Shown here piece by piece: positions 25,267-34,866 of a DNA stretch of 64,000 nt. The stretch's first letter is position 1; every line of letters begins with the position of its first letter. The notes under the pieces were generated by a model that did not search any database, was not told where the DNA came from, and saw only the letters and a program-made list of their open reading frames with translations. Made by a program: the position numbers and the translations under genes. Source of the DNA: Planctomycetota bacterium (GTDB lineage: Bacteria > Planctomycetota > UBA8742 > UBA2392); the NCBI GenBank assembly GCA_003576915.1, contig QEVF01000016.1:1-64000 (forward strand), written 5' to 3'.

Positions 25267-25395
25267 GTCGGCTCCCGCCAAAAGAAGCAGGCGATTGGTC
25301 CGCCCGCGCACACGCCATTTATATAATGCAGTTATTTACCTGTCCAGAACTTTCACGTCCGCACTTGGCCATTCGCTGCTAACTTGTGCGCGACC

Positions 25396-25986
25396 ATGAC
25401 CGACGCGTCCAACGCTCCGTCTCCCGGTTTCCTTGCCAGGGCCTTCAGTCAGAAGCTGCCGTTCTGGTACGCCCTCGTGCTCTCGCTCATCGCCGACCTT
25501 GCCACCAAGGCATGGGCCGACGCCACCGTGCGCCCCATTGCCCCGGCCAAGATCGAGGTCATTCCCGGCTTTCTCGCCTGGGCCTGGGCGGAGAATCTCG
25601 GCGCGGCATTCTCCATCTTTCACGGCAAGGCGAACATGCTTTCCATCATCGCCCTGGCCATCATTGGCGGCATTTTCGTGTTCATGTACCGTGCCACACC
25701 TGACCGCCGCTGGTTCATTCTGGCGCTTGGCTTTGCGGCCGGCGGCGCCATGGGCAACCTGCACGATCGCCTGCTGCTGGGGCACGTCCGGGACTTTATC
25801 TTCTTCGACTTTGACCTGCCGGGTCACACCTGGACGGTCACGCTTCCGTTCAGCGACGGACCTTCGCGCCCTATTCCCCAGCGTTGGCCCATCTTCAACG
25901 TGGCGGACATCTGCATCGACATCGGCGTGGGGCTGCTCATGGTCATTACGTTCTTTACCAAGGAAAAGAAGCCGGAGGGCAAGTAG
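25396..25986 (+). CDS. lspA: Signal peptidase II (lipoprotein signal peptidase)
   Basis: A 196-residue inner-membrane aspartyl protease that cleaves lipoprotein signal peptides after lipid attachment. Four membrane helices are visible, with conserved blocks WAENLGAAFSIF, GGAMGNLHDRLLLGHVRDFI and WPIFNVADICIDIG, which contain the two catalytic aspartates. It is slightly longer than usual because of an insert between the last two helices. ATG 25396 is used. Its stop overlaps the pyrD start by one base. Several lipoproteins in this window would be its substrates. Confidence 0.94.
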   Translation: MTDASNAPSPGFLARAFSQKLPFWYALVLSLIADLATKAWADATVRPIAPAKIEVIPGFLAWAWAENLGAAFSIFHGKANMLSIIALAIIGGIFVFMYRATPDRRWFILALGFAAGGAMGNLHDRLLLGHVRDFIFFDFDLPGHTWTVTLPFSDGPSRPIPQRWPIFNVADICIDIGVGLLMVITFFTKEKKPEGK

Positions 25987-26897
25987 TGCCGCTGTCGCTC
26001 AACGTCAAACTCGGCCCACTGGAGCTTGCCACGCCGCTGCTGACCGCCAGTGGCTGCGCCGGCTACGGCAAGGAACTTGACCAGTACCAGGATCTTTCCT
26101 GTTTTGGCGCCATCGTCGGCAAGTCGATTTCGCGCGAGCCCCGGCTCGGCAACCCCTACCCGCGCACAGCAGAAGTTGCCGCGGGCATGCTCAACGCCAT
26201 TGGCCTGCAGAACGAGGGGTTTGACAGCTTCGTGAAGTCCACGCTGCCCAAAATGCGCAGCTTCGGCACCAAGGCCATTGTCAATGTCGTCGGCCACGAC
26301 TTCGACGAATATGTCTGGCTCTGCCGCCACTTCGACGCCGAGCAGGGCATTGCGGCCCTCGAGCTGAACCTGAGCTGTCCCAACGTCAAAGGAGGCATGA
26401 AGTTCGCCACCGACGCCGGCGAATGTGAACGCCTCGTGCGCGCCTGCCGCGATGCAACCAAGCTCCCCCTGATCGCCAAACTGAGCCCCAACGTCACCAG
26501 CATCTCTGAAATTGCCCGCGCCGCCGAGCGCGGCGGGGCAGACATCCTCAGCGCGGTAAACACCTTTGTCGGCATGAGCGTGGACTGGAGGCGGAGAGAG
26601 CCACGCCTGGCCAACGTCACGGGCGGCATGAGCGGCCCTGCCATCAAGCCGCTGGCCTTGCGCTGCGTCCATGAGGTGGCCCGCGCCGCCAGACTTCCCG
26701 TGATTGCCATCGGCGGCATCAGCAGCGCCGATGACCTGTTGGAGTTCATGGTGGTCGGGGCCGGCGCCTGCCAGGTTGGAACGTACCTGTTTGTCGAGCC
26801 CGACTGCGGCGCCGCGATTATCGCCGACTTGAAGAAGAAGTTGATCGAAGCAGGCGTGCAGAGCCCCTCCGAACTTGTGGGCACACTGAAAGTCTGA
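25986..26897 (+). CDS. pyrD: Dihydroorotate dehydrogenase, class 1-like
   Basis: A 303-residue FMN-dependent TIM-barrel enzyme oxidising dihydroorotate to orotate in pyrimidine synthesis. Catalytic Cys lies in ELNLSCPNVKGG. NTFVGMSVD, IGGISSADDLLEFMVVGA and the N-terminal LLTASGCAGYG are characteristic. The N-terminus lacks the membrane extension of class 2. Features favour class 1B, but the electron-transfer subunit PyrK is not adjacent, so the electron acceptor is uncertain. The GTG start shares one base with the lspA stop. Confidence 0.9.
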   Translation: MPLSLNVKLGPLELATPLLTASGCAGYGKELDQYQDLSCFGAIVGKSISREPRLGNPYPRTAEVAAGMLNAIGLQNEGFDSFVKSTLPKMRSFGTKAIVNVVGHDFDEYVWLCRHFDAEQGIAALELNLSCPNVKGGMKFATDAGECERLVRACRDATKLPLIAKLSPNVTSISEIARAAERGGADILSAVNTFVGMSVDWRRREPRLANVTGGMSGPAIKPLALRCVHEVARAARLPVIAIGGISSADDLLEFMVVGAGACQVGTYLFVEPDCGAAIIADLKKKLIEAGVQSPSELVGTLKV

Positions 26898-26945
26898 ACG
26901 CTTCAGTTCGTGTCGCCTTGTGCCGATGACAGTCGGGGGAGGCCC

Positions 26946-27140
26946 ATGTACGAAGAAGGCCCGCTGACACAAAAACCTCTGGAGTACGTCATTCGCTGCG
27001 CGGGTTGCGGCGAAGAGATACGCATTTCACCTCTGGATCTATCCGGACGCATGGTCATCTGTCCCCACTGCCACCTCGCCAACCCCGCGCCAATCTTCCG
27101 GGTTCTCAAAGGCATCCGCGGACCCGAAAACGCCTTCTAG
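26946..27140 (+). CDS. Small zinc-ribbon protein
   Basis: A 64-residue protein with two CxxC pairs (RCAGCGEE and CPHCHL) spaced about 25 residues apart, as in a zinc ribbon. The function is unknown. ATG 26946 has GGGGAGG upstream. It follows pyrD by 48 bp, possibly in the same transcript, and converges on the glycosyltransferase cluster. Confidence 0.65.
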   Translation: MYEEGPLTQKPLEYVIRCAGCGEEIRISPLDLSGRMVICPHCHLANPAPIFRVLKGIRGPENAF

Positions 27141-27155
27141 CAACAGCTTGGGCGC

Positions 27156-28097
27156 TTATGGCTTGCTCAGTCGCAGGCCCAACCAGCCCAGCAGCCTCGC
27201 TTTGAGAATCTTGCGGCCCAAACGCTTCAGAACCTCCTGCCCGCCGCACTCTTCCCTGGCGCGCCGAAGGACAGCCGCCGCCTCGCCGGCGCGCCCCAGC
27301 CAGAGCAGATGCTTGACGTGCTCGTCGTAGATGCGTGCGCGGAACTGCCTGAGTGAAGCCGCGTTGAACCGCGGGTGACCCGCGAACTTCCGGCCGAAGT
27401 CCTCGAGCACAGAAAGCTTGAGGGCATCGCGCTTGAGGTCCCCCTCCAGGCCTGCATCCCGGCTGACGCTCGTGGCAGCGCCATGAATGACCGTGAGGGC
27501 CTCGCGCACGCAGACAAACGGAAAATCAAGCGACGCGCGCAGACAGAACTCGCTGTCTTCAAAGTTGAACAGTGGGGCAAATCCGCCCGAGCGCTCGATC
27601 ACCTCGCGCCGCACCAGCAGCGTCTGAAGGTGCGCCCGCGTCGCGCCGCTGCACAGTGCTTCAAACACCCATCCGTCGCGCAGGGCGCTCTCCGGAGGCT
27701 TGGGCCGGTCGTCTCCCGCATGGCAGTACCGTGAGAAGCAAACACCGGACTCCCCTTGAAGCAGCGCGGGCACCTGGCGCGCCAGTTTCTCCGGCCTCCA
27801 GGCATCGTCGTCATCCAGAAAGGCGAACATCACGCCCTGCGCGGCATCCATGCCCGCGTTGCGCGCCTTGCCCGGCCCGCCGTTGGCTACCGTCAGCCAG
27901 CGGTAACCCACGTCGCGCTCGCGTGCGCGGGCCGCGAAAGCCTCCAGCACCGCCGGCGTGTTGTCTCCGCTGCCATCGTCGACGACAATCAGTTCGAGCG
28001 GCCGCCAGCTCTGCCCCAACACACTGGCCAGCGAACGCTCCAGCAGCGCGGGCCGCCGGAACGTAGGCACGATAGCGCTGACCAGGGGCCCCGTCAT
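27156..28097 (-). CDS. Family-2 glycosyltransferase (paralogue 1 of 4)
   Basis: A 313-residue GT-A enzyme: VSAIVPTFRRPALLERSL at the N-terminus, VVDDGSGDNT, and the metal-binding acid run FLDDDDAWRPEK. The C-terminal third, shared by all four neighbouring paralogues, ends in a Leu/Trp-rich ARLLGWLGLRL helix. No membrane domain is evident. It is the last gene of the four-gene cluster. ATG 28097 is chosen over GTG 28106 because AGGAG is better placed. Donor and acceptor sugars are unknown. Confidence 0.85.
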   Translation of the reverse strand: MTGPLVSAIVPTFRRPALLERSLASVLGQSWRPLELIVVDDGSGDNTPAVLEAFAARARERDVGYRWLTVANGGPGKARNAGMDAAQGVMFAFLDDDDAWRPEKLARQVPALLQGESGVCFSRYCHAGDDRPKPPESALRDGWVFEALCSGATRAHLQTLLVRREVIERSGGFAPLFNFEDSEFCLRASLDFPFVCVREALTVIHGAATSVSRDAGLEGDLKRDALKLSVLEDFGRKFAGHPRFNAASLRQFRARIYDEHVKHLLWLGRAGEAAAVLRRAREECGGQEVLKRLGRKILKARLLGWLGLRLSKP

Positions 28098-28098
28098 T

Positions 28099-29073
28099 TC
28101 AACCACGCTCCTGGCCGGTCTTCAGCTTGGGGTGGCGCGGACGCAGGCCCAGCCACGACAACCACCAGGCCTTGCGCAGCTTGGACCTCAGCTTGGGAAG
28201 CGCCATGATCGGCCCGCACAGCGAAATTCCCTGCTCGTACAGGGCACGCGCCCCCTTGAGGTCGCCGCGGTAGAGCAGATGCTTGGCGCACTCGTCATAG
28301 ACGTGTGCGGCGCGCTCCTTCCAGGCCTGCTCGCTCCAGCCGGCGCGGCTGTGGCAGCGCTCCCGGATAAGATTCAGGTGGCGCATGAAGTCGTGGTCGC
28401 GCCGTTGTGCCGCCTCCGTTCCGGTGAAGCGAGTGAGTGCCTGCTCGCTGAACGTGTAGGTCGCCAGTTCCTCCGGCACTGCGGCAAAGGAAGCCTCGTG
28501 AACAAGCCGCGCTTTCCACTCCTCGTCCTCGTACACGCGCAGGCTCTCGTCAAACTCACCCACCACCGGGCACAACGCAGCCTTGAACACGATGGAAGTG
28601 ATGTGGGCATAGGCCCCGCGCGAGAGGAAGCGCGCGGCATCTCGACCCCTCAGCAGGGCGTCGTCGGTAGCTGGTGAACGCTTGTGCCTGCCGCCATGGC
28701 GGGACACAAAACAGCAGCAAGCATCGGCGCCGCACTCGCGCATGGCCGCCAGCTGGCGTTCCAGCTTGTGAGGCCGCCAGAGGTCGTCGTCATCCAGAAA
28801 GGCGATGTACTCGCCGCGGGCGGCGCGCAGCCCGGCGTTGCGCGCGCTTGCCGCGCCGCCATTGGGTTTGGTGATGAACAGCGGCTCCACGCCGGCGGCG
28901 ATGACTCGGGTGCGCGCAGATTCCAGAACCTGAGCCGTATCGTCGGTGCTGCCGTCATTGATCACGATCAGTTCGATGGGGCGCCAGGTCTGCTCCAGTA
29001 CGGAGTTCATGGCGCGCACAACGACCTGCGCGCGGTTGTGAGTCGGTACGATGACTGAGACCAGGGCGCTCAT
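28099..29073 (-). CDS. Family-2 glycosyltransferase (paralogue 2 of 4)
   Basis: A 324-residue protein with VSVIVPTHNRAQVV, VINDGSTDDT and FLDDDDLWRPHKLE motifs of GT2 enzymes, and the C-terminal AWWLSWLGLR helix shared with its neighbours. The start at 29073 overlaps the stop of paralogue 3 (ATGA), so translation is coupled. The middle region (about 130-250), which normally determines the acceptor, differs most among the four. Confidence 0.86.
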   Translation of the reverse strand: MSALVSVIVPTHNRAQVVVRAMNSVLEQTWRPIELIVINDGSTDDTAQVLESARTRVIAAGVEPLFITKPNGGAASARNAGLRAARGEYIAFLDDDDLWRPHKLERQLAAMRECGADACCCFVSRHGGRHKRSPATDDALLRGRDAARFLSRGAYAHITSIVFKAALCPVVGEFDESLRVYEDEEWKARLVHEASFAAVPEELATYTFSEQALTRFTGTEAAQRRDHDFMRHLNLIRERCHSRAGWSEQAWKERAAHVYDECAKHLLYRGDLKGARALYEQGISLCGPIMALPKLRSKLRKAWWLSWLGLRPRHPKLKTGQERG

Positions 29074-30047
29074 CCCTTCACCTGCGCGATGTGCCCGAAC
29101 TTGGGGTGCTTCAGGCGCAAGCCCACCAGGGACAGCCACCAGGCCTTGCGCATCTTGCGACGCGCGCCCTTGAGCAGCGCAGGCGGCGCCCCCAGCAAAA
29201 GCGCCCGCTCGAGTAGCCGTCGTGCCGCGTCCAGCTCGCCGGCATAGAGTCTGTGCTTGATGAACTGGTCAAAGTCCTGTGCCAAACGCGTGTGCCAGGC
29301 GGAATCATCCCAGGATGGCTTGGCGCGGCACTTCTCGCGCACGCCGACCACGGCCCGCTCCTGCATTTCGTCACGGGCCAGCAACTGCTCGTAGCCGCTG
29401 AACTTGAAGAGCGATCCGGCGGTGTACTCATAGCGGCCCAGTACCTCGGGCACGCAGGCGAAGTCGGCCTCGCACAGCAGGCGAACGATCCAGTCGAAAT
29501 CCTCGTACACACGCAACGCTTCGTCAAATGGGCCGACGCGCCGGGCAATCTCAGCCTTGACGATAATGCTGTTGATGTGCGCGTCGGCGCTGCGGCTGAG
29601 GTAACCGGAGGGGCCGCGTCCTCGCAGCAACTGGTCCGGAGAGAGTGGCATATGCCGCTCATCGTTCTCGCGCACCTGAAGAAACTGGCAGCAGCAGGCC
29701 TCAGCGCCGCCGCGCTCCAACTCCGCCATTTGCTTGCTGATTTTTTGAGGCTGCCAGGTGTCATCGTCGTCAAGAAACGCTACCCAGTCGCCTCGGGCTC
29801 GCCCAAGGCCCGCATTCCGGGCGCTGGCAACGCCGCCGTTGACCTTCGTTGCGAAGTTTGCACTGACACCCGCCGCTTCGCACTTCTTTGCCAGTTCCCG
29901 CATCACGCGCCCAGTGTCATCTTCGCTTCCGTCGTCCGTCAGCACGAGTTCCAGCGGACGATGGGTCTGGGCCATGACGCTCTCCACTGCGCGCGGCAGC
30001 AGTTGAGGCCTGCGGTAAGTGCACATCACGACGGAGACGAGACTCAA
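29070..30047 (-). CDS. Family-2 glycosyltransferase (paralogue 3 of 4)
   Basis: A 325-residue protein with VSVVMCTYRRPQLLPRAV, LTDDGSEDDT and FLDDDDTWQPQK, followed by an acceptor domain and the conserved AWWLSLVGLRLKHPKFG tail. The start is a TTG at 30047 with AGGA upstream. It lies 9 bp after paralogue 4 and overlaps paralogue 2. Confidence 0.85.
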   Translation of the reverse strand: MSLVSVVMCTYRRPQLLPRAVESVMAQTHRPLELVLTDDGSEDDTGRVMRELAKKCEAAGVSANFATKVNGGVASARNAGLGRARGDWVAFLDDDDTWQPQKISKQMAELERGGAEACCCQFLQVRENDERHMPLSPDQLLRGRGPSGYLSRSADAHINSIIVKAEIARRVGPFDEALRVYEDFDWIVRLLCEADFACVPEVLGRYEYTAGSLFKFSGYEQLLARDEMQERAVVGVREKCRAKPSWDDSAWHTRLAQDFDQFIKHRLYAGELDAARRLLERALLLGAPPALLKGARRKMRKAWWLSLVGLRLKHPKFGHIAQVKG

Positions 30048-30056
30048 CGTTGCGTC

Positions 30057-31049
30057 CTATTTTCGGATCTCAGTCAGGTCATCATGCTTGGGATGGTTCA
30101 GGCGAATCCCCAACCAGGACAAGAGCCAGGCCTTACGATACTTGCTGCGGGAACGCCGGACAGCCGCGGCTCCCACCAGTTCGCACGCTTCCACGAGCAC
30201 GCTTCGGGCCCCTGCGAGATCCCCGGCGTAGAGTCGATGCTTCATGAACTGGTCGAAGTCTCGCGCCACGCGCCCGCGCCAGGCTTGGTCTTCCCACCCT
30301 GGCCGATCCTTGCAGGAGTCCCGAATCGTGCGCAGCATGAGCCGATACTCGTCGTCGCGCTTTATGAGCTGTTCGATGCCTGACAAGCGAGTGAGGGAGA
30401 CCGGCGTGTAGGTCCAGCGGCATTGGGCCTCCTCCACGGCGCAAAATCGCGCCTCAAAGCACAGACGCGCGATCCACTCGTCATCCTGCACATGGGGCAG
30501 CCGGGCGTCGAACTCTCCCGCGCGCTCCACAACGTCTCGCCGCGCCACGATCGAATTGATCCAGGCGTAGGACTTGCCCGCGACGAAGGACGGGCCCGCC
30601 GCGCCCCGAAGCAGCTCAGCCGGCGATTTAGGATGCGTGGCCGGCCCGTGATCTGTGGTGCAATCCGTGAGGCAGCACGCGGCGCTCGCCCCGCTGTCGG
30701 CGATGGCCCGCATCTGCCTTGAGAGCTTCTCCGGATACCAGTAGTCGTCGTCGTCGAGGAATGCCACGAAGTCTCCGGTCACCCGCTTCAACCCGGCATT
30801 GCGCGCGCTGGAAACGCCGCCGTTCCGCTTGGAGAGCGGCGCCAGCGACAGGCCCCTGGCAACAGCTTCCGCCTTCAAGCCGTCGATCACGGTGTCTGTC
30901 TCATCCTCACTGCCGTCATTGACGACGATGACTTCGATGGGTCGATACGTCTGGTCCAGGATGGACCGGACGGCGCGTGGCAAAAGGTGCGGCCTCCGAA
31001 AGGTCGGAACCACCACGCTTACCAATCGGCCGATCGTTGGGCTGGTCAT
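30057..31049 (-). CDS. Family-2 glycosyltransferase (paralogue 4 of 4)
   Basis: A 330-residue protein with VSVVVPTFRRPHLLPRAV, VVNDGSEDETD and FLDDDDYWYPEKL, and the tail AWLLSWLGIRLNHPKHDD. It is the first gene of the cluster, divergent from the methyltransferase at 31106. The tail matches the other three, so the four probably arose by repeated duplication and may add successive sugars to one glycan. Confidence 0.86.
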   Translation of the reverse strand: MTSPTIGRLVSVVVPTFRRPHLLPRAVRSILDQTYRPIEVIVVNDGSEDETDTVIDGLKAEAVARGLSLAPLSKRNGGVSSARNAGLKRVTGDFVAFLDDDDYWYPEKLSRQMRAIADSGASAACCLTDCTTDHGPATHPKSPAELLRGAAGPSFVAGKSYAWINSIVARRDVVERAGEFDARLPHVQDDEWIARLCFEARFCAVEEAQCRWTYTPVSLTRLSGIEQLIKRDDEYRLMLRTIRDSCKDRPGWEDQAWRGRVARDFDQFMKHRLYAGDLAGARSVLVEACELVGAAAVRRSRSKYRKAWLLSWLGIRLNHPKHDDLTEIRK

Positions 31050-31105
31050 GGACGCGCTGGACCGCTAAGCTTCACCGTTGCACACGTTAGTTCGGATTTC
31101 TCCAA

Positions 31106-31987
31106 GTGAAACCCGCCTCCTCATCAAAGCCGAACAAGTCCAAAGCGCCCCACTGGATCATGGCCTGCGTGCTCGGGCTTTCCGTTCTGTTTCTGATCCT
31201 GGGTGCGGCTCTGGATCCACGCTGGTGGGCCATCGGGGCGTTGGAGTTGTCGGCCGCCAACGGATTGATCCTGGCCGAGGTGATACGAAGGCAGTCTTCG
31301 CATCACGAGCGAATCAAGCAGCAATTCCGCTGTCTGAGCCAGGACCAGCAGGCGCAGCATCGCCAGACCCTTCACCTTCAGTCGCTCGTGGCGGTGCTGC
31401 AGCCCAAGGTTCCTTTTCCGGAGTTCACGCCGGTCGCTGCCGCGCCCGACCTGCTGTCACACATAGTCACCGCGGTGCTTACGAGGAGACCCCGGCTCGT
31501 GGTGGAGTTCGGTTCAGGCATGTCCACACTGGCGGCAGGCCTTGCCTTGCAGAAGCTGGGGTCAGGAGGTCGCCTGGTGTCCATCGAGAACGACGCCGAG
31601 TACCTGGCGGCGACCCGCAGGCTTGTGGAAGCCAACGGCCTGAGTTCAGTCGTGGAGTTCCGGCACGCGCCGTTGCAGGACTTTCAGGTCAGGGAGGGCG
31701 TGATGCGCTGGTACGCGCCGCAGGCCTATCAGGATGTCGCGCGCGTGGACCTGCTGCTGGTGGACGGCCCCTATGACATGAAGTGCCGCTACCCAGCACT
31801 TCCGGAGTTCGAGACCAGGCTGACCACCGACGCACTCATCATCTGCGATGATTCGCGCTGGCCGGACTTCGCGGAAGTTGTCCGGCGCTGGGAGCAGGAG
31901 TTTCCGCAATGGTCCGTGCAGAATCTTGAAACGGTCCGCGGCACCGCCATGCTGAGCCGTAAGGCCGCAAGCCGCGCATCTCAGTGA
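31106..31987 (+). CDS. Membrane-anchored class I SAM-dependent methyltransferase-like protein
   Basis: A 293-residue protein. Residues 12-55 contain one or two hydrophobic segments (WIMACVLGLSVLFLILG). The rest has a Rossmann methyltransferase signature (VVEFGSGMSTLAAGLAL, VSIENDAEYLA, VDLLLVDGPYD). It resembles O-methyltransferase-like enzymes often found in glycan loci. It has a GTG start. Being divergent from four glycosyltransferases, it may modify the same polymer. The substrate is unknown. Confidence 0.75.
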   Translation: MKPASSSKPNKSKAPHWIMACVLGLSVLFLILGAALDPRWWAIGALELSAANGLILAEVIRRQSSHHERIKQQFRCLSQDQQAQHRQTLHLQSLVAVLQPKVPFPEFTPVAAAPDLLSHIVTAVLTRRPRLVVEFGSGMSTLAAGLALQKLGSGGRLVSIENDAEYLAATRRLVEANGLSSVVEFRHAPLQDFQVREGVMRWYAPQAYQDVARVDLLLVDGPYDMKCRYPALPEFETRLTTDALIICDDSRWPDFAEVVRRWEQEFPQWSVQNLETVRGTAMLSRKAASRASQ

Positions 31988-32034
31988 CGAGGTCTACCCG
32001 GCGCATGGGACAGTTGCGCGCAGTTCCAAGGCGC

Positions 32035-34866
32035 TCACTGCCTTCTGGCTGCGCCCGCGGGCACATGGACTGCGAACGCGCGTTCGCCTTCGATGGGCGC
32101 CTCTCCGCTCAAGGGCACCGCGCCGTGATGGTGCTTTTCTGCCGGCTCTTCACGGCCGCCCACGCGCGTGACGCTGACGGCGGTGAACTTGTACTCCGGG
32201 CACATGGTGGGGCCGTCGTGATGCCCGCTCGTGATGCGATTGAGGGCCGTCTCCGGGAAGTGGAAGGTCGTGAACACCGTGCCTTCGCGAATGCGGTTCG
32301 TGACCTGCGCGCGAAGGCGGATGGCGTCGCGCCGCGACTTGATCTCGACCCAGTCGTCTTCCAGCACGCCCAAGCGCTTGGCGTCCTCGGGGTGGATCTC
32401 GAGCCGGTCTTCCGTGTCGTAGACCGAGATGCCCGTGCGGCGCGTTTGTGTGCCGACGTTGTACTGCTCGAGTTTTCGGCCAGTGGTCAGCTCAAAGGGG
32501 TATTCCTCGTTCAGCTCGTCGCCCGGCGGGTGGTATTCAATGGCGTGCAGCTTGATCAGGCCGTCCTTGTGCATGGACTTGTCGGTGTGCAGCCGGCGTG
32601 ACCCCTCGTGCTGCCCGTCCCACACCGGCCACTGCATGCCCTCACCGGCGTCCAGGCGCTCAAACGTCACGCCCGCCCAGACCTTGGTCACCCTGGCAAT
32701 CTCGCTCACGATGCTGGCCGGCGTGTAATTCCAGTTCGCGCCCAGAGCGTTGGCCACCATCTGGATGATTTCGAAATCGCTCCTGCACTCTCCCGGCGGC
32801 TCCACCGCCTTGCGGATGCGCTGGATGCGCCTCTCGGCATTGGTGAACGTTCCCTCCTTCTCCAGGAAACTTGCGGCGGGAAAAATCACGTGGGCCTTCT
32901 TGTTTGTCTCGTTCAGGAACAGGTCCTGACCTACAACAAACTCCGCCGCATCCAGCGCTGCTTCCACATGATTGGAGTCCGGGTCGCTCTGGAGAATGTC
33001 CTCGCCCACGATCCAGAGGAACTTGAGCTTGCCCTCGACGGCTGCGTCGAACATCTGGGGCAGCTTGAGGCCCGGGTCGGTCGGCAGGTCGGTGCCCCAC
33101 ACCTTCCTGTAGAGCTCGCGCACGACCGGGTCGTTGTGCTTCTGATATTCCGTCACGGTCTGGGGCAGTGCCCCCATGTCGCTGGAACCCTGCACGTTGT
33201 TCTGGCCGCGCATCGGAATCACAGCCGCGCCGGGCTTGCCGACGTTGCCGGTGATGGTGGCGAGGTTGGCGATGCAGAGCACACCGTCAGAGCCGTGGCT
33301 GTGCTCGGTCACGCCCAGGCCGTAGTGGATGACGCTCTGGCCGCGCGTGCCGCCGTAGAGCCGTGCGGCCTGTCGGATCAGTTCGGGATCGACGCCCGTC
33401 AGCGCCGCGACATTCTCCGGCGCGTATTTTTCGAGCACGGCCGCAAGTTGTTCAAAGCCCTTGGTGCGCCGGGCGATGAACTCCGTGTCGATCAGCCCCT
33501 CCTTCACGCAGACCTGCGCCATGGCATTGAGGATGGCCACGTTGCCGCCCGGACGCACGGGCAGGTGCAGGTCGGCCTCGCGCGCGGTTTGCGTGCGGCG
33601 CGGATCAATCACGATCATTTTGGCGCCTCGGCGCGCGGCCTGGCGGATGCGGTCGCCGAGAATCGGATGGGCCTCGGTCGGATTGCTGCCGATCACGAGG
33701 ATGACCTTGGCCAGCTCGATGTCTTCGTAGCCGCCCGTACCCGCGCTCTCGCCGTAGGCCTCGCGCAGGCCATAGGCCGTGGGCGAGTGACACACACGCG
33801 AGCAGTTATCGACGTTGTTCGTGCCGAAGAAGGTCCGCACGAACTTCTGGAACAGGTAGTTTTCCTCGTTGGCTGCACGCGACGACGAAATGCCGGCGCA
33901 GGCCGACGGCCCATACTTCTCCTTGATGCGCCGCAGATTGCGCACCACGATGCTGACGGCTTCCTCCCAGGAAGCGCGGCGGAAGGGCTGATCGCGCGAC
34001 TCGCGCACGAGGGGATGCAGCAGGCGCTCCTTGTGGCGCCCATAGGAATAGGCGTAGCGGCCCTTGACGCAGAGGTGGCCGTAGTTGACGGGCGACTTGT
34101 CGTTGCCGCGGATGCTGACCACCTCATTGGTGTCCGTCTTCACCCTGGCAATCATGGAGCAGCCAGTGCCGCAGTAAGCACAGGTGGTTTTGACTTCCTT
34201 GTCCCACCTGCCCTTTTCGAGCAGCGTCTTGTCCTCCAGGGCACCTGTCGGGCATTGCTGCACGCACTGGCCGCAGCTCACGCAGGTGCTGTCGAGGTAA
34301 CTCTTGTTGTAGTCGTTGGCAATGAAGGCCGAAAAGCCTCGCCCCGCCATCGTCAGAACGTCTTCGCCCTGGATTTCGCTGCAGCCGCGGATGCAGCGAA
34401 AGCAGTTGATGCACTTGTCGTCGTCAAAGGCGATAAAGGGGTGAGAGACGTCCACGCGGGTCTCGCTGGTGCGGCCCGTGCGGAAGCGCGACTCCGTGGC
34501 GCCGCTGTGCGCGCATACCGACAGCAGGTCGTTCTCGCGTGGCTGCACCTGCTCGCCGGGCTTGAGGTCGGCGGGGTGATCACTGAGCAGGAGTTCGCAA
34601 ACCACCTTGCGCACGCCCTTCACGCGGGCATTCTCCGTATCTACGACCATGCCGTCGGACGCCGGATAGGTGCAGGTAGACTGGAGGTTCTTCACGCCGG
34701 CAATCTCGCCGATGCAGGTACGGCAGGCGCCAATGGACTTCAGGCGGTCGTCGTGGCAGAGCGTGGGAATATAGACGCCGTGGCGGCGTGCCACTTGAAG
34801 AATCGTTTCTCCCTGCTCGCCGCTGCAGACCTTGCCGTTGATGGTCAGCTTGATGCTCTGCGCCAT
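32035..34866 (-). CDS. fdhA: Molybdenum formate dehydrogenase, catalytic subunit, cysteine-type
   Basis: A 943-residue protein oxidising formate to CO2 or running in reverse. An N-terminal [2Fe-2S] domain (LCHDDRLKSIGACRTC) is followed by two [4Fe-4S] sets (CINCFRCIRGC; CVSCGQCVQQCPTG) and the molybdopterin core beginning CAYCGTGC. The metal ligand that is selenocysteine in many homologues is cysteine here (SRVCHSPTAYG). The domain layout matches soluble NAD-linked FdhA/FdsA enzymes. ATG 34866 is chosen; the open frame continues to 34929 without homology. The diaphorase subunits are not adjacent. modABC at 52-55 kb could supply molybdate. The last 50 residues are Pro/Glu/His-rich and unusual. 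Confidence 0.92.
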   Translation of the reverse strand: MAQSIKLTINGKVCSGEQGETILQVARRHGVYIPTLCHDDRLKSIGACRTCIGEIAGVKNLQSTCTYPASDGMVVDTENARVKGVRKVVCELLLSDHPADLKPGEQVQPRENDLLSVCAHSGATESRFRTGRTSETRVDVSHPFIAFDDDKCINCFRCIRGCSEIQGEDVLTMAGRGFSAFIANDYNKSYLDSTCVSCGQCVQQCPTGALEDKTLLEKGRWDKEVKTTCAYCGTGCSMIARVKTDTNEVVSIRGNDKSPVNYGHLCVKGRYAYSYGRHKERLLHPLVRESRDQPFRRASWEEAVSIVVRNLRRIKEKYGPSACAGISSSRAANEENYLFQKFVRTFFGTNNVDNCSRVCHSPTAYGLREAYGESAGTGGYEDIELAKVILVIGSNPTEAHPILGDRIRQAARRGAKMIVIDPRRTQTAREADLHLPVRPGGNVAILNAMAQVCVKEGLIDTEFIARRTKGFEQLAAVLEKYAPENVAALTGVDPELIRQAARLYGGTRGQSVIHYGLGVTEHSHGSDGVLCIANLATITGNVGKPGAAVIPMRGQNNVQGSSDMGALPQTVTEYQKHNDPVVRELYRKVWGTDLPTDPGLKLPQMFDAAVEGKLKFLWIVGEDILQSDPDSNHVEAALDAAEFVVGQDLFLNETNKKAHVIFPAASFLEKEGTFTNAERRIQRIRKAVEPPGECRSDFEIIQMVANALGANWNYTPASIVSEIARVTKVWAGVTFERLDAGEGMQWPVWDGQHEGSRRLHTDKSMHKDGLIKLHAIEYHPPGDELNEEYPFELTTGRKLEQYNVGTQTRRTGISVYDTEDRLEIHPEDAKRLGVLEDDWVEIKSRRDAIRLRAQVTNRIREGTVFTTFHFPETALNRITSGHHDGPTMCPEYKFTAVSVTRVGGREEPAEKHHHGAVPLSGEAPIEGERAFAVHVPAGAARRQ

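Noticed and set aside
34126..34200. Formate dehydrogenase as a selenoprotein
   Set aside because: The frame has no in-frame TGA and the ligand position is a Cys codon.
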